Shown piece by piece: positions 35,029-43,775 of a stretch of DNA of 64,000 nucleotides (the first letter of the stretch is position 1; every line of letters begins with the position of its first letter). Made by a program: the position numbers and the translations under genes. The notes under the pieces are model-generated. The model worked only from the letters and a program-made list of their open reading frames with translations. It was not told where the DNA came from and did no database searches. The stretch is taken from positions 62,001 to 126,000 of the forward strand of contig JAOPYI010000146.1 in the NCBI GenBank assembly GCA_025964675.1, in the 5' to 3' direction. This stretch comes from Sphaerisporangium sp. GTDB taxonomy: Bacteria > Actinomycetota > Actinomycetes > Streptosporangiales > Streptosporangiaceae.

Positions 35029-35997
35029 CTATGCCGATTTCCATGAAGGGCTCGCCGCCACGAGTTCGGTGGCGGCGTCGAGTATGTGACGGCCGGCGAC
35101 CGCTGGGAGGCATCTGCCCGTGACCGGGCCGATCTCCCTGGCCCAGCGTTCCGGTACGGCGGCCTCGCCGCGCCCCGCCCCCGCGAGGGCGCCGGCGATG
35201 GCCGCGGTGGTGTCGGCGTCCCTGCCGAGGTTGGCCGCCGAGACCACGGACTCCTCCACCTCGCCGGCGCCCATGAGGTATCCGGCGAAGGCGAGCGCGA
35301 CCGCCTCGGGGGCCAGGTCCGTCCATGGGTAGTGGCGCACCACCACGGCCTCGTACAGCTCCTCGACCGAGCCCGCCGCCACGGCCGCGACGGCTGCCCG
35401 CAGGTTGCGTGAGGTCCAGGAGTCCCCGGGGACCGCGGCGATCCCGGCTTCGACCACCTCGCCGGGCAGGGCACCGGTCATCGCGACGGCCACCGCCGCC
35501 GCCACGGCCTGGCCGCCGTACACGCCCTCCCCGCTGTTGCTGACCACGCCGTCGACCGCCACCAGCCGCGCCGCCTCGCCCGGGTCCCCCGCGGCGAAGA
35601 TCCCGTACGGCGCGGCGCGCATGGCGAGGCCGTCCGACCATCCGTGCTGGTGCCACAGGCCGGACAGCGGCGGATCGATGCCCCGGCGGAGCGCCTGGAC
35701 GGCGCCGAGCTCGGAGAAGCCGGCGCCGCGCATCGGGCCGTCGATCATGGGGATGATCTGCTCGCGGTACTCCCTGGCGACGTCGGCGGAGGTCATCGCC
35801 GCGCCGTACCGGCACAGCAGCGAGGAGGCGAAGATGGTGTACTCCGTGTCGTCGGTGCCACCCTTGCCCGGCTCGATCTCGGTGAGGCGGCCCCAGCGCC
35901 GGGCGATCTCCTCCGGGGGCAGGTTCTCGGCGGGCCGCCCGAGGGCGTCGCCGGCCGCCAGTCCGAGCAGGCACCCCCGGGCGCGGGTCGGTTTCAC
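35029..35997 (-). CDS. ADP-ribosylglycohydrolase family protein
   Basis: A 322-residue paralogue with the most canonical sequence of the four: RARGCLLGLAAGDALGRPAE, metal triad GGTDDTEYT (residues 46-54) and the C-terminal LGRDADTTAAIAGALAGAGR. SNSGEGVYGGQAVAAAVAVA is another family block. GTG 35997 overlaps the stop of the sugar-binding protein (GTGA), which ties it directly to the importer. It is the best candidate for a fully active Mg2+-dependent ribosyl hydrolase in this operon. Confidence 0.87.
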   Translation of the reverse strand: MKPTRARGCLLGLAAGDALGRPAENLPPEEIARRWGRLTEIEPGKGGTDDTEYTIFASSLLCRYGAAMTSADVAREYREQIIPMIDGPMRGAGFSELGAVQALRRGIDPPLSGLWHQHGWSDGLAMRAAPYGIFAAGDPGEAARLVAVDGVVSNSGEGVYGGQAVAAAVAVAMTGALPGEVVEAGIAAVPGDSWTSRNLRAAVAAVAAGSVEELYEAVVVRHYPWTDLAPEAVALAFAGYLMGAGEVEESVVSAANLGRDADTTAAIAGALAGAGRGEAAVPERWAREIGPVTGRCLPAVAGRHILDAATELVAASPSWKSA

Positions 35998-37298
35998 TTG
36001 GTGTACCGCGCCAGAACCTTGTCGCCCTCCTCGACGAGCGTCTTGGCCGCCTGGTCGAGCGTGATCTTGTCGGCGAAGTACTGCTGGAGGGTGGGCGTGG
36101 CCACCTTGCTCTTCCACTCGTCGAACCCGTTCACCCGGAGGTAGGGCGCGACCACCAGGTTCTTGGCCGAGGCCGTCGCCACGTCCCAGCCGTTCTCCTT
36201 GGTCGTCATGGAGGGGTCGCTCGCGGCCTTCGTACTGGTCGGGAGCAGCCAGTCGCCCTTGGCGAGCTTGGCCTGGTTGGCGCTGTTCAGGAAGAAGGAG
36301 ATGAACTTGGTCGCCTGGTCGGGGTACTTGCTGTCGGCGGCGACCGACAGCGTCTGCGAGGTGGCGCCCTGATTGGTGCTGGTGCCCTTCAGCGGCGGGA
36401 TCGTGATCCACTGGAAGCCGGGAGGAGCCTGCTCTACGACCTGCTGGCGCAGGTAGACGCCCGCCGGGAGCAGGGCGTACTTGCCCGCGTAGAAGCCGGG
36501 CAGCGGGTCGGCGGTGCCCATGCCGAGCGCGGACGGGTCGGCCGACTTGTCCTTGTAGAGCTGGTCGTGGATCCGCTGGAGCACCTCGCGCTCCTCCGGG
36601 CCGACCTTGACCGTCGCCTTGGCGCCGTCGGTCTGGAAGAACGTGCCGCCGAAGTTCAGGCCGAGGTTGAGCACCTTGTTGACCGGCGACTTCAGCGGCC
36701 ACGCAACCCCGAAGCTGCCGTCCTTGGTGAGCTTCTTGCTGATCTGGGCGAACTCGTCCCAGGTCCACGGTTGGTCCGGGGTCGGGACGCGCACCTTCGC
36801 CGCGTCGAGCAGCTTCTTGTTGGCGATGATGACCTGCGACTCCTGGAGGAACGGCACGCCGTACACGCCCTTGCCGCCCTTGCCGTCGCCGAAGGTGACG
36901 GTGTCCCAGGCGGGTTGCGGGATGTCGCTCTTCAGGTCGGCGGGCAGCTTTCCTGACAGGTCCGCCAGGTAGCCGCGGGAGGCGAACCCGGCGAGCGCCG
37001 GTGAGTCGTCGTGGATGACGTCCGGCGGGTCACCGGCCTCGAACGACGTGACGAGCTGGTCGTTGACGTTGTCCCAGCTTCCCTGGACGTACTCGACCTT
37101 GGTGTTCGGGTTGGACTTGTTCCACTCGTCGACGATCTGCTTGTTGGCGGCGATGGACTCCTTCTGCCATGCGAGGCTCAGGAACTTCAGGGTCACCGGC
37201 CCGCCGGCCTTGTCGCCACCACCGGTGGCCGCCGACGAGCAGCCGGCCGCCAGCGCGACGATCGCCGCCGCCGCGGCGAGTGCGGTTCTTGTACGCAA
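35994..37298 (-). CDS. Sugar ABC transporter substrate-binding lipoprotein
   Basis: A 434-residue extracellular solute-binding protein of family 1. The TTG start at 37298 has GGAG 6 bases upstream and gives a lipoprotein signal ending ALAAGC with C20 as the lipid anchor. VTLKFLSLAW, VEYVQGSWDNVNDQLVTSFE and GDPPDVIHDDSPALAGFA are typical of the MalE-like group. It delivers substrate to the two permeases encoded just upstream. Since four ribosyl-hydrolase paralogues follow, the ligand is probably a ribosylated or oligosaccharide-like compound rather than free ribose, whose importers belong to another family. Confidence 0.9.
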   Translation of the reverse strand: MRTRTALAAAAAIVALAAGCSSAATGGGDKAGGPVTLKFLSLAWQKESIAANKQIVDEWNKSNPNTKVEYVQGSWDNVNDQLVTSFEAGDPPDVIHDDSPALAGFASRGYLADLSGKLPADLKSDIPQPAWDTVTFGDGKGGKGVYGVPFLQESQVIIANKKLLDAAKVRVPTPDQPWTWDEFAQISKKLTKDGSFGVAWPLKSPVNKVLNLGLNFGGTFFQTDGAKATVKVGPEEREVLQRIHDQLYKDKSADPSALGMGTADPLPGFYAGKYALLPAGVYLRQQVVEQAPPGFQWITIPPLKGTSTNQGATSQTLSVAADSKYPDQATKFISFFLNSANQAKLAKGDWLLPTSTKAASDPSMTTKENGWDVATASAKNLVVAPYLRVNGFDEWKSKVATPTLQQYFADKITLDQAAKTLVEEGDKVLARYTK

Positions 37299-37333
37299 GA
37301 GATTCTCCAATCGGGGGTGCTGTGGCCAGGGGG

Positions 37334-38152
37334 CTATCCCTTGACGGCGCCGGTCATCAGGCCCGATCTGAGCCGTCTCTGGATGATCGCGAAGAACACC
37401 AGGCTCGGGATCGTGGCCAGCAGCGAGGCCGCCGCGAGCGGGCCTAGACGTACGACCCCCTCCGCGCCGGTGAACTTGACGAGGGTCAGTGGCAGGGTCG
37501 CCACGCCGGGGTCCTTGAGGACGACCAGCGCGAACAGGAACTCGTTCCAGGAGGAGATGAAGGCGAACAGCGACGTGGCCACGACGCCGGGGGCGAGCAG
37601 CGGCGCCACCACCTTCACCAGCGAGCGGACACGGCCCGCGCCGTCGACCGCCGCGGCCTCCTCCAACTCGCGCGGCACCGCGCGGACGTACCCCTGGAGC
37701 ATCCACAGCGCGAACGGCAGCACGAACGTGACGTGCACGATGGTGAGGCCGGGCAGGGTGTTCACGAGGTCCAGGCGCCGCAGCACCATGAACAGCGGGA
37801 TGATGATCAGGATGAACGGGAAGACCTGGCTGACCAGCACCCAGCCGACCGCGAGCCTGCTGACGAGCGAGCGGTGACGGGCCATCGCGTACGCCGCCGG
37901 CAGCGCGAGCACCACCGTGAGCACTGAGCTCGCGACGGCGACGACCAGGCTGCGCAGGGCGCTGCCGACGAGGTCCTGCTCGGCGAAGGCGTCGGTGAAG
38001 TTCGTGAGGATCGGATGGCGCGGGATCCAGGTGGGGGTCAGGCTCGCCATCTCCTGCGAGGTCTTGAGCGCCGTGGACAGCAGCCAGACCAGCGGGAACG
38101 CCAGGAATATCACGTACCCGAGCAGGGCGAGGTACTGAAGTGGCCTGCGCAT
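37334..38152 (-). CDS. Sugar ABC transporter permease (MalG type)
   Basis: A 272-residue inner-membrane permease with six helices. The cytoplasmic EAA loop is EEAAAVDGAGRVRSLVKVVA, which contacts the ATPase, and IPLFMVLRRLDLVNTLPGL is typical of MalG-like proteins. It begins one base after the stop of the MalF-type gene. No ATPase is encoded in the locus; actinomycete sugar importers of this class commonly share one MsiK-like ATPase encoded elsewhere. Confidence 0.92.
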   Translation of the reverse strand: MRRPLQYLALLGYVIFLAFPLVWLLSTALKTSQEMASLTPTWIPRHPILTNFTDAFAEQDLVGSALRSLVVAVASSVLTVVLALPAAYAMARHRSLVSRLAVGWVLVSQVFPFILIIIPLFMVLRRLDLVNTLPGLTIVHVTFVLPFALWMLQGYVRAVPRELEEAAAVDGAGRVRSLVKVVAPLLAPGVVATSLFAFISSWNEFLFALVVLKDPGVATLPLTLVKFTGAEGVVRLGPLAAASLLATIPSLVFFAIIQRRLRSGLMTGAVKG

Positions 38153-38153
38153 G

Positions 38154-39086
38154 TCAGTTCGCCTCCCGCAGCTGCCGCCCGATGTAGAGACCCAGCACGG
38201 CGAGCACGACGATCACGAAGGCGACGCCCAGCGTGGCGGCGTAGCCGAAGAAGCCGTAGCGGAAGGCCTCCTCGTAGGCGAAGAGCATCGGCAGCCGCGT
38301 CTGCCCGCCCGGGCCGCCCTGGGTGAGCACGTACACCAGGCCGAACTGGTTGATGTTCCAGACGAAGTCCAGCGAGGTGATCGTCACGATGACCGGGCGG
38401 AGCTGCGGGAGCGTGATGCTCCAGAAGCGGCGCAACGTCGTGGCCCCGTCCATGTGACCGGCCTCGTACAGCTCCTTGGGGACGGTCTGCAGTCCCGCGA
38501 GCAGCACCACCGTGGTCTGCGGCATGCCCGTCCAGATGCCGACGACGATGATCGCCGGGAGCGCGATGGAGAAGTCGTTGAGCCAGTCGACGTTGTGGCC
38601 GATCACCCCCAGCTGCTGGAGCACGCTGTTGAGGATCCCGGCGTTGGGGTGGTAGACGAGCCGCCACATCAGGCCGATGACCACCGGCGGCATCGCCCAC
38701 GGCACCAGCACGAGCACCCGCGCGAAGGACCGGAACCGCAGGTTCTCGTTCAGCAGCAGGGCGAGCCCGAGCGAGGCGAGGAACTGCAGCACGGTGACCG
38801 AGACCGCCCAGATCAGCCCGATGCGGAACGACGCCCAGAAGTCGCCGTCGGTGAGCAGGTCGCCGAAGTTGGACAGGCCCACGAAGGACGTCACGGCGTT
38901 GCGCCCTGACCTGGCGTCGGTGAAGGCCAGGAAGATGCCGTAGAGCAGCGGGCCGACGCTGAAGACCAGCACCGGCACGAGGGCGGGGAGCATGAGGATG
39001 AGCGTCTCGCGCCCCTGCCGGCCCTTCGTTCCCCTGCGAGGGCGATCCGTGGAGGGCCTTCGAGCTCTTTCGGCCGTCAGGGTCAT
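38154..39086 (-). CDS. Sugar ABC transporter permease (MalF type)
   Basis: A 310-residue permease. After a basic N-terminal tail the first helix is LILMLPALVPVLVFSVGPLL, and the EAA loop is YEAGHMDGATTLRRFWSITL. It pairs with the MalG-type subunit. ATG 39086 overlaps the stop of the LacI gene (ATGA); the in-frame reading to 39365 lies antisense to no conserved part and is ignored. The regulator-first gene order makes the whole importer and hydrolase set subject to the LacI promoter. Confidence 0.91.
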   Translation of the reverse strand: MTLTAERARRPSTDRPRRGTKGRQGRETLILMLPALVPVLVFSVGPLLYGIFLAFTDARSGRNAVTSFVGLSNFGDLLTDGDFWASFRIGLIWAVSVTVLQFLASLGLALLLNENLRFRSFARVLVLVPWAMPPVVIGLMWRLVYHPNAGILNSVLQQLGVIGHNVDWLNDFSIALPAIIVVGIWTGMPQTTVVLLAGLQTVPKELYEAGHMDGATTLRRFWSITLPQLRPVIVTITSLDFVWNINQFGLVYVLTQGGPGGQTRLPMLFAYEEAFRYGFFGYAATLGVAFVIVVLAVLGLYIGRQLREAN

Positions 39087-40096
39087 GGAGTCTCCTCCCC
39101 CATGGTGGAGGCGCGGGTCACGAGCCGGGGTTCGACGGTGACCACCCGGGGCGGCCGCTCGCCGTGGCGCAGGCGGTCGAGCAGGAGCTCGGCCGCGGCG
39201 CGCCCGCGCTCGGCGGAGCCCAGCGAGACGCTCGTCAGCGGCGGCCAGGCGAGCGTGGCGAGGTCGGTGTCGTCCATGCCGACCACGGCGACGTCCTCCG
39301 GCACCCGCCGTCTCTCGCGCCGCAGGACGTCGAGCGCCCCGAGCGCGATCAGGTCGTTGGCGCACAGCAGGGCGTCGAGGTCCGGCGCGCGTTCCAGCAG
39401 GCGGGCGGTCGCCCTGCCGCCGTCTGCGCGGTAGAAGTCGCCCACCTCGACCAGGTCCCGGTCGTACGGCAGGCCGAGTGCTTGGAGCGCCTCGGCGTAG
39501 CCCGCGGAGCGGTGGGCGCCGGGCACGGTGTCGAGCGGGCCGTTCACGAAGCCGATGCGGCGCCGGCCCAGCCCGTGGAGGTGCTCCACGGCCAGCCGCA
39601 CGCCCCTGCGGGAGTCGGCGCGCACGTTGTCGACATGGGTGCCGTCCGGCACGGTGCCGATGATCACGATGGGCGCGCGGGCGGAGGCGAACGTCTTCAG
39701 GTGCTCGTCGGTCACGCGCAGCGGGATCATGATGAGCCCGTCGATGTACCGCTCCCCGAGGCCACGCAGCACGTCGATCTCGTCGGCCGCGTCCACGTTG
39801 GTGGAGTGCAGGACGAGCCGGTAGCCGGCCGCCTTGAACACCGGCTGGATCTCGCGGATCATCGCGAGGTACACCGGGTTGCCTATGTCGGCCATCGCGA
39901 AGCCGAGCTGGTTGCTGCGCCGCGACTTCAGTGACCTGGCGACCGAGTTCGGCACGTAGCCGAGCTCGCGGGCGGCGCTCATCACGCGGCGCTCGGTCTC
40001 CGCCTTGGTGGGGAGCCCGTTGAGCACGCGCGACACCGAGGCGATCGATACGCCCGCGCGCTGGGCGATCGTCGTGATCGTCGGCCCGTCACTCAC
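39083..40096 (-). CDS. LacI family regulator of the ribosyl-scavenging operon
   Basis: A 337-residue LacI/GalR repressor. The DNA-binding head TITTIAQRAGVSIASVSRVL and hinge helix PNSVARSLKSRRSNQLG are canonical; the periplasmic-binding-like domain follows (LDALLCANDLIALGALDVLR, EDVAVVGMDDTDLATLAWPP). GTG 40096 has GGGGTGA upstream. It is the first gene of the operon and is preceded by two GTAAACGTTTAC palindromes, so it represses its own transcription together with the importer and hydrolases. A sugar or ribosyl compound is the likely inducer. Confidence 0.93.
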   Translation of the reverse strand: MSDGPTITTIAQRAGVSIASVSRVLNGLPTKAETERRVMSAARELGYVPNSVARSLKSRRSNQLGFAMADIGNPVYLAMIREIQPVFKAAGYRLVLHSTNVDAADEIDVLRGLGERYIDGLIMIPLRVTDEHLKTFASARAPIVIIGTVPDGTHVDNVRADSRRGVRLAVEHLHGLGRRRIGFVNGPLDTVPGAHRSAGYAEALQALGLPYDRDLVEVGDFYRADGGRATARLLERAPDLDALLCANDLIALGALDVLRRERRRVPEDVAVVGMDDTDLATLAWPPLTSVSLGSAERGRAAAELLLDRLRHGERPPRVVTVEPRLVTRASTMGEETP

Positions 40097-40119
40097 GTGT
40101 CACCCCGGTCGTCCGAAAT

Positions 40120-40166
40120 TGTAAACGTTTACAGAAAGTACCGTCAAGCCGCTGTAAACGTTTACG
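40120..40166. promoter_or_regulatory. Twin LacI operators
   Basis: GTAAACGTTTAC occurs at 40121-40132 (within the 14-bp palindrome TGTAAACGTTTACA, 40120-40133) and again at 40154-40165. The centres are 33 bp apart, about three helical turns, so two repressor dimers would bind the same DNA face upstream of the LacI gene. The central CG with flanking AAA/TTT is the classic LacI-family half-site design. Confidence 0.82.
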
Positions 40167-40267
40167 GAGTAAGAACATGTAACCTGTACGACACATCCAT
40201 CGTCAAGTCACGATCGGGTAAACACGGACAAATCCGACGCATCATCCGGATCGGGCAGGCCTTGTCA

Positions 40268-40417
40268 GTGCTCGTGGACGGTGGCGGGCGCGCGGGGTGG
40301 GTCTCGACCCCGTCCACCCACGCGATCCGCGTGACCGGCCTCGGGCTCGCGGTACTCGCCGTCGTCGCGGGAGCCCGCCTGCTCCCGCTACGGCGGCGCG
40401 GACGGTCAGGTCGATGA
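40268..40417 (+). CDS. Possible 49-residue single-helix membrane protein
   Basis: From GTG 40268 a short reading frame encodes one hydrophobic segment (IRVTGLGLAVLAVVAGARLL) followed by RRRGRSGR, which would be an inside-facing basic tail. There is no ribosome site, and the frame overlaps the end of the convergent 64-residue gene by 12 bases. It may be chance. The 40167-40267 part of this gap shows nothing. Confidence 0.22.
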   Translation: MLVDGGGRAGWVSTPSTHAIRVTGLGLAVLAVVAGARLLPLRRRGRSGR

Positions 40418-40600
40418 CTGCGGGGAGGTGGGCAGCTCGTCGTCGGGGTCGTAGGGCAGGAAGGAGGTCCCCAGCTTCGCCTGCCAGCCGACCGTCAGCA
40501 GCCTCCCGTTCCGCTCGTCCGGAGCCTGCGGGAGGAAGCCGATGTCGATCGGCGTGCCGAAGGCGACGGTGAGGAAGGGGGCGGGCGTGTTGAGGCTCAT
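40406..40600 (-). CDS. Small protein coupled to the amidase
   Basis: A 64-residue soluble protein (MSLNTPAPFLTVAFGTPIDI at the start, ending in PTSPQSST) whose ATG overlaps the amidase stop (ATGA). It has no signal peptide or transmembrane helix and no domain I recognise. The overlap shows it is translated with the amidase, so it could be an accessory or stability partner, or a duplicated scrap of a longer C-terminal region. Confidence 0.5.
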   Translation of the reverse strand: MSLNTPAPFLTVAFGTPIDIGFLPQAPDERNGRLLTVGWQAKLGTSFLPYDPDDELPTSPQSST

Positions 40601-42552
40601 CGCAGCGCCGCCTTTACCTCTTCCTCGCCGACGAGGGGATCGTTGCTCGGGCCGTTGTCCTCGAACGACGGGACGGCCCGCGCGCTGGGTGAGGGGACGG
40701 GCGGCGGAGCGGGGTCGCCGGGAGCCGCGTTGTGATACTCCGGGTAGTTCGCCTGGTAGTCGATCATCGCCTGGGTGATGTCGGCCTCGGCGAACCGGGG
40801 ACCCCAGAACTGCGCCGACACCGCTAGCCCCTGCGCGTAACCGATCGGGAAGCTCACCATCGGCCAGCCGAGCGCGTTGGGCACCTGGTAGTAGGCACGG
40901 TAGACCGGGAAGCCCGGCCCCCCGGACCGCTGCCCGACGACGTCGCCGATCGCCATGACGAGCATGAAGTCGACTCCGTGGTCGCGCAGCGCCTTGGCGT
41001 AGTTGCCGATCAGCCGCCGGCGCCGCTGCTCGCCCTCGTACCGCACAGCGCCGGAGATCCCGCCGTTGAACCGGTCCGCGGCGGCGAAGCTCGCCACCGG
41101 CTCGCCGGGGGCCCGGCGGCCGTACTGGCTGGTGAGGGCGGCGACCGCGGCGGCGGACGGTATGCCGCTGGCGCAGAAGTCGGCGACCGCCGCCGCGTAG
41201 CGCACCTCGTACCGGTTGGAGTTGACGACCGCGGCGGAGGGCGACACCGGTGAGCCGTCCACGGTGGCCAGCACGTCGGACGAGGCGAAGTAGGGATTCT
41301 GGGTGCGGTCGGTCATGTCCAGGCCGGGGAAGTCGATGATCTGGGCCCCCAGGCTCCGCAACTGGCCGGCCAGTCGGTTGAAGGCCGCCAGGTGACCGGC
41401 GCCGTACGTCGACTGCGGGCTGACGCCGACCTTGATCGATCCGTTGACGTTCATCCAGTCGGTCTGCGGGATGCCGATGGTCACGCCCTGCAGCGGCCCG
41501 CGGCCTCGGCGCGGGCTCAGCGGGATCCTCGGGAACGGGTCAGGCGCGGACAGCGTCTGCAGGTCGTTGACGGGGTCGGGGCCGAGGATGGTGGCGAGGA
41601 TCAACGCGGAGTCGCGGGCGCTGCGGCTCATCGGGCCCAGCACGTCGTAGCCCGGAGACAGCGGCATCACTCCGGCGATCGAGACGGTGCCGAGCGACGG
41701 CTTGATCCCGGAGGCTCCGTTGGCGGCCGAGGGCATGATGATGCTGCCGCCGGTCTCCTCGCCGATACAGGCCGCGGCGAGCCGGGCGACCGGCGCGACA
41801 CCGGAGCCCTGGCTCGATCCCCCGGGGACGTAGGCGGTGTTCCACGCGTTGCCGGCGAAGGTGCCGGTGATGGATCCGGAGAAGGCCGAGCAGATCGTGC
41901 TGCCCAGCAGGACCACGCCGGCCGCACGCAGCCGGGACACCACGGTGGCGTCCTGGAGTGCGAGGTTCCCTGCGAAGAAGGGCGTGCCATTCTGCGCGTT
42001 GAGACCCTGGATGCCGACCGAGTCCTTGATTCCCATGGGCACGCCGCACAGCAGCGGTACCGGATCGCCGTTGCGGCGGTACGCCGCGATCCGGCTGTCC
42101 GCGGCCTTGGCGGCGGCGAGCGCGCCCGCCTGGTCGACGCGGACGAAGGCGTTGTAGAGCCCGTTGTTCCCATAGGTGTCGAAAGGGCCGTTGAACTTGT
42201 TGATCCGGTCCAGGTACGCCTGGGTCAGCTCGACGCTCGACACCTTCCCGGCGCGCAGCAGCGCCGCCAGCTCGAAGATCTCGTAGTCGACCAGCCGTGA
42301 CCGGCGTGGAATGTCCCTCACCGACGGCAGCGACGCCCGGTCGAGGTCGTCCTTGCCCGACCCGGACCCGCTCGGCGTGCCGGCGGCCGACGCCCTCGCC
42401 ACTCCGCCGCCCAGCGTCACGGCCAGTGCCGTGCCGGCGGCCGCCGTGCCCGCGCCGCCGATCAGGGATCGGCGGCTCAACGTGATCCGGTCGACGCGAG
42501 CGGCCCGCTCGGTGATCTCTCCGGCCTGGCCCGCGTCATCGTGTTGCCCCAC
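40597..42552 (-). CDS. Tat-exported amidase-signature family hydrolase
   Basis: A 651-residue amidase signature enzyme. The N terminus has LSRRSLIGGAGTAAAGTALA, a twin-arginine signal, and a Ser/Gly-rich stretch after it. The catalytic lysine is in GVPMGIKDSVGIQG, the cis-serine in YVPGGSSQGSGVAPVA, and the serine nucleophile region reads EETGGSIIMPSAANG, where the usual D before TGGS is E. It would cleave amide bonds outside the membrane. A long C-terminal tail (APPPVPSPSARAVPS) is probably disordered. GTG 42552 has GAGG 7 bases upstream. Confidence 0.88.
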   Translation of the reverse strand: MGQHDDAGQAGEITERAARVDRITLSRRSLIGGAGTAAAGTALAVTLGGGVARASAAGTPSGSGSGKDDLDRASLPSVRDIPRRSRLVDYEIFELAALLRAGKVSSVELTQAYLDRINKFNGPFDTYGNNGLYNAFVRVDQAGALAAAKAADSRIAAYRRNGDPVPLLCGVPMGIKDSVGIQGLNAQNGTPFFAGNLALQDATVVSRLRAAGVVLLGSTICSAFSGSITGTFAGNAWNTAYVPGGSSQGSGVAPVARLAAACIGEETGGSIIMPSAANGASGIKPSLGTVSIAGVMPLSPGYDVLGPMSRSARDSALILATILGPDPVNDLQTLSAPDPFPRIPLSPRRGRGPLQGVTIGIPQTDWMNVNGSIKVGVSPQSTYGAGHLAAFNRLAGQLRSLGAQIIDFPGLDMTDRTQNPYFASSDVLATVDGSPVSPSAAVVNSNRYEVRYAAAVADFCASGIPSAAAVAALTSQYGRRAPGEPVASFAAADRFNGGISGAVRYEGEQRRRRLIGNYAKALRDHGVDFMLVMAIGDVVGQRSGGPGFPVYRAYYQVPNALGWPMVSFPIGYAQGLAVSAQFWGPRFAEADITQAMIDYQANYPEYHNAAPGDPAPPPVPSPSARAVPSFEDNGPSNDPLVGEEEVKAALR

Positions 42553-42665
42553 GTCCGTACCTCATCTCTGCCGTGGTTCTCGCACGCGACAGGGGCACCG
42601 CCGGGCGCTGACCCGTCGACACCCCAGCACGTCTGGCGAGATGATAAGGAGAGATCATTTCTTCT

Positions 42666-42707
42666 AGGTACATAGATCATGACGCGGACATTTCGGATGA
42701 TCTACCT
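42666..42707. terminator. AT-rich inverted repeat downstream of the GNAT gene
   Basis: AGATCAT (42674-42680) pairs with ATGATCT (42697-42703), and AGGT/ACCT extend the stem around a 4-base bulge. It follows the stop of the minus-strand GNAT gene by 17 bases and on the plus strand is followed by GTTTTT. It may terminate GNAT transcripts. The 172-bp gap is unusually AT-rich for the window and also carries the amidase promoter. Confidence 0.4.
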
Positions 42708-42724
42708 GTTTTTCCCACGAAAAG

Positions 42725-43669
42725 TCAGAGTGTTCGGCGCCACACATCGATGGCCTGCACCGGACGCATGCCGACCGACAGGTAGAGATCCAGCGCCGGG
42801 GAGCTGTTGCCCGCGTCCACGTGCAGGTACGTACCGGCCCTCCCCCGGCTCACGTCGGCGGCGAAGGCCCTCTTCAGCAGCAACCGTCCGAGGCCCCTCC
42901 CGCGGAACCCCGGAAGCACCGACAGGATCCGGACATACCCGCAGTTCTCATCGGAGACGAACATGTCGCTGCCGAGCAGCATCGCCGCCGGCCGGCCGTC
43001 CACCTTGGCCAGAAGGAGCTGCGACCAGTCGTGGGTGCCAGAGGAGTCGAAGTCCTCCTTCCACCGGTCGTACTCCTTCGGCACGAACCCGAAGTGCTCG
43101 GCGAAGCCCTCCTGGTGGATCCGGTGGGCGGCACGCGTCATCTCCTCGGACCCGGCCGCCTGGTGGACGGTCACCCCGGGGAGGGAGCCCGGGTCCACCT
43201 CGGCGTGGTCGGCCCTCAGGCGGTGGAAGCTGGTGGCCGCCTCGAAGCCGTACTCCTTGGCCAGCGCCTGCTTGGCGTGGTCCTGGCGGTAGATCCCGAT
43301 GCCGGCCACCGCGTGCGGGTGGCCGAGCTCCCCGGCGACCTCCCGGGCGCGCTCGAGCACGGCGTCCCACAGCCAGGGGGTCACCTCGGGTTCGCTGGAA
43401 CAGACCTCGATCTCGACGTCGGGGGTGTCGCCCTGCCGGCAGGCGTAACCCCATCCCACCGGCGCCCTGTCGTCGCCGCGCCGGTACACCAGCCAGCCGT
43501 CACGCCCGAGGTCGAACCCCGGCGCGGCCAGCCCGTCGGCCACGTCCTCCTCGGTCATGTCAGGGTGGCCGAGTACCTCGGTGTCACAGCCGGACACCAG
43601 CCCGTAGACGGCAGGGACGTCCTCCATCGCCGGCCGCCTGACGTCGTATGCGTTCATGATTGCGTTCAT
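42725..43669 (-). CDS. GNAT family N-acetyltransferase with two GNAT domains
   Basis: A 314-residue protein with a degenerate first GNAT half (residues 5-150, with APVGWGYACRQGD) and a complete second half with the acetyl-CoA motif ILSVLPGFRGRGLGRLLLKR near 245-265. The two-domain layout resembles mycothiol synthase MshD but the sequence is not clearly MshD. It likely acetylates a small amine. The start may be 43669 or the second ATG at 43657 (MNAYDVRRP). It is monocistronic between the amidase gene and a divergent GerW gene. Confidence 0.75.
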   Translation of the reverse strand: MNAIMNAYDVRRPAMEDVPAVYGLVSGCDTEVLGHPDMTEEDVADGLAAPGFDLGRDGWLVYRRGDDRAPVGWGYACRQGDTPDVEIEVCSSEPEVTPWLWDAVLERAREVAGELGHPHAVAGIGIYRQDHAKQALAKEYGFEAATSFHRLRADHAEVDPGSLPGVTVHQAAGSEEMTRAAHRIHQEGFAEHFGFVPKEYDRWKEDFDSSGTHDWSQLLLAKVDGRPAAMLLGSDMFVSDENCGYVRILSVLPGFRGRGLGRLLLKRAFAADVSRGRAGTYLHVDAGNSSPALDLYLSVGMRPVQAIDVWRRTL

Positions 43670-43775
43670 GTCTTCGTTCTAGCGGCGGCCACTTGCCGGG
43701 CACTGGGCCGGCACTTGGCGCCCGCCGACTGAGGCATGATGGCGTCGATCACACGACTCCTGAACGGAGGCCGAC

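Noticed and set aside
40097-40267. Reading frame starting at the LacI promoter
   Set aside because: It runs through both operators and has no ribosome site; only the last 49 codons could be a peptide and these are listed with low confidence.
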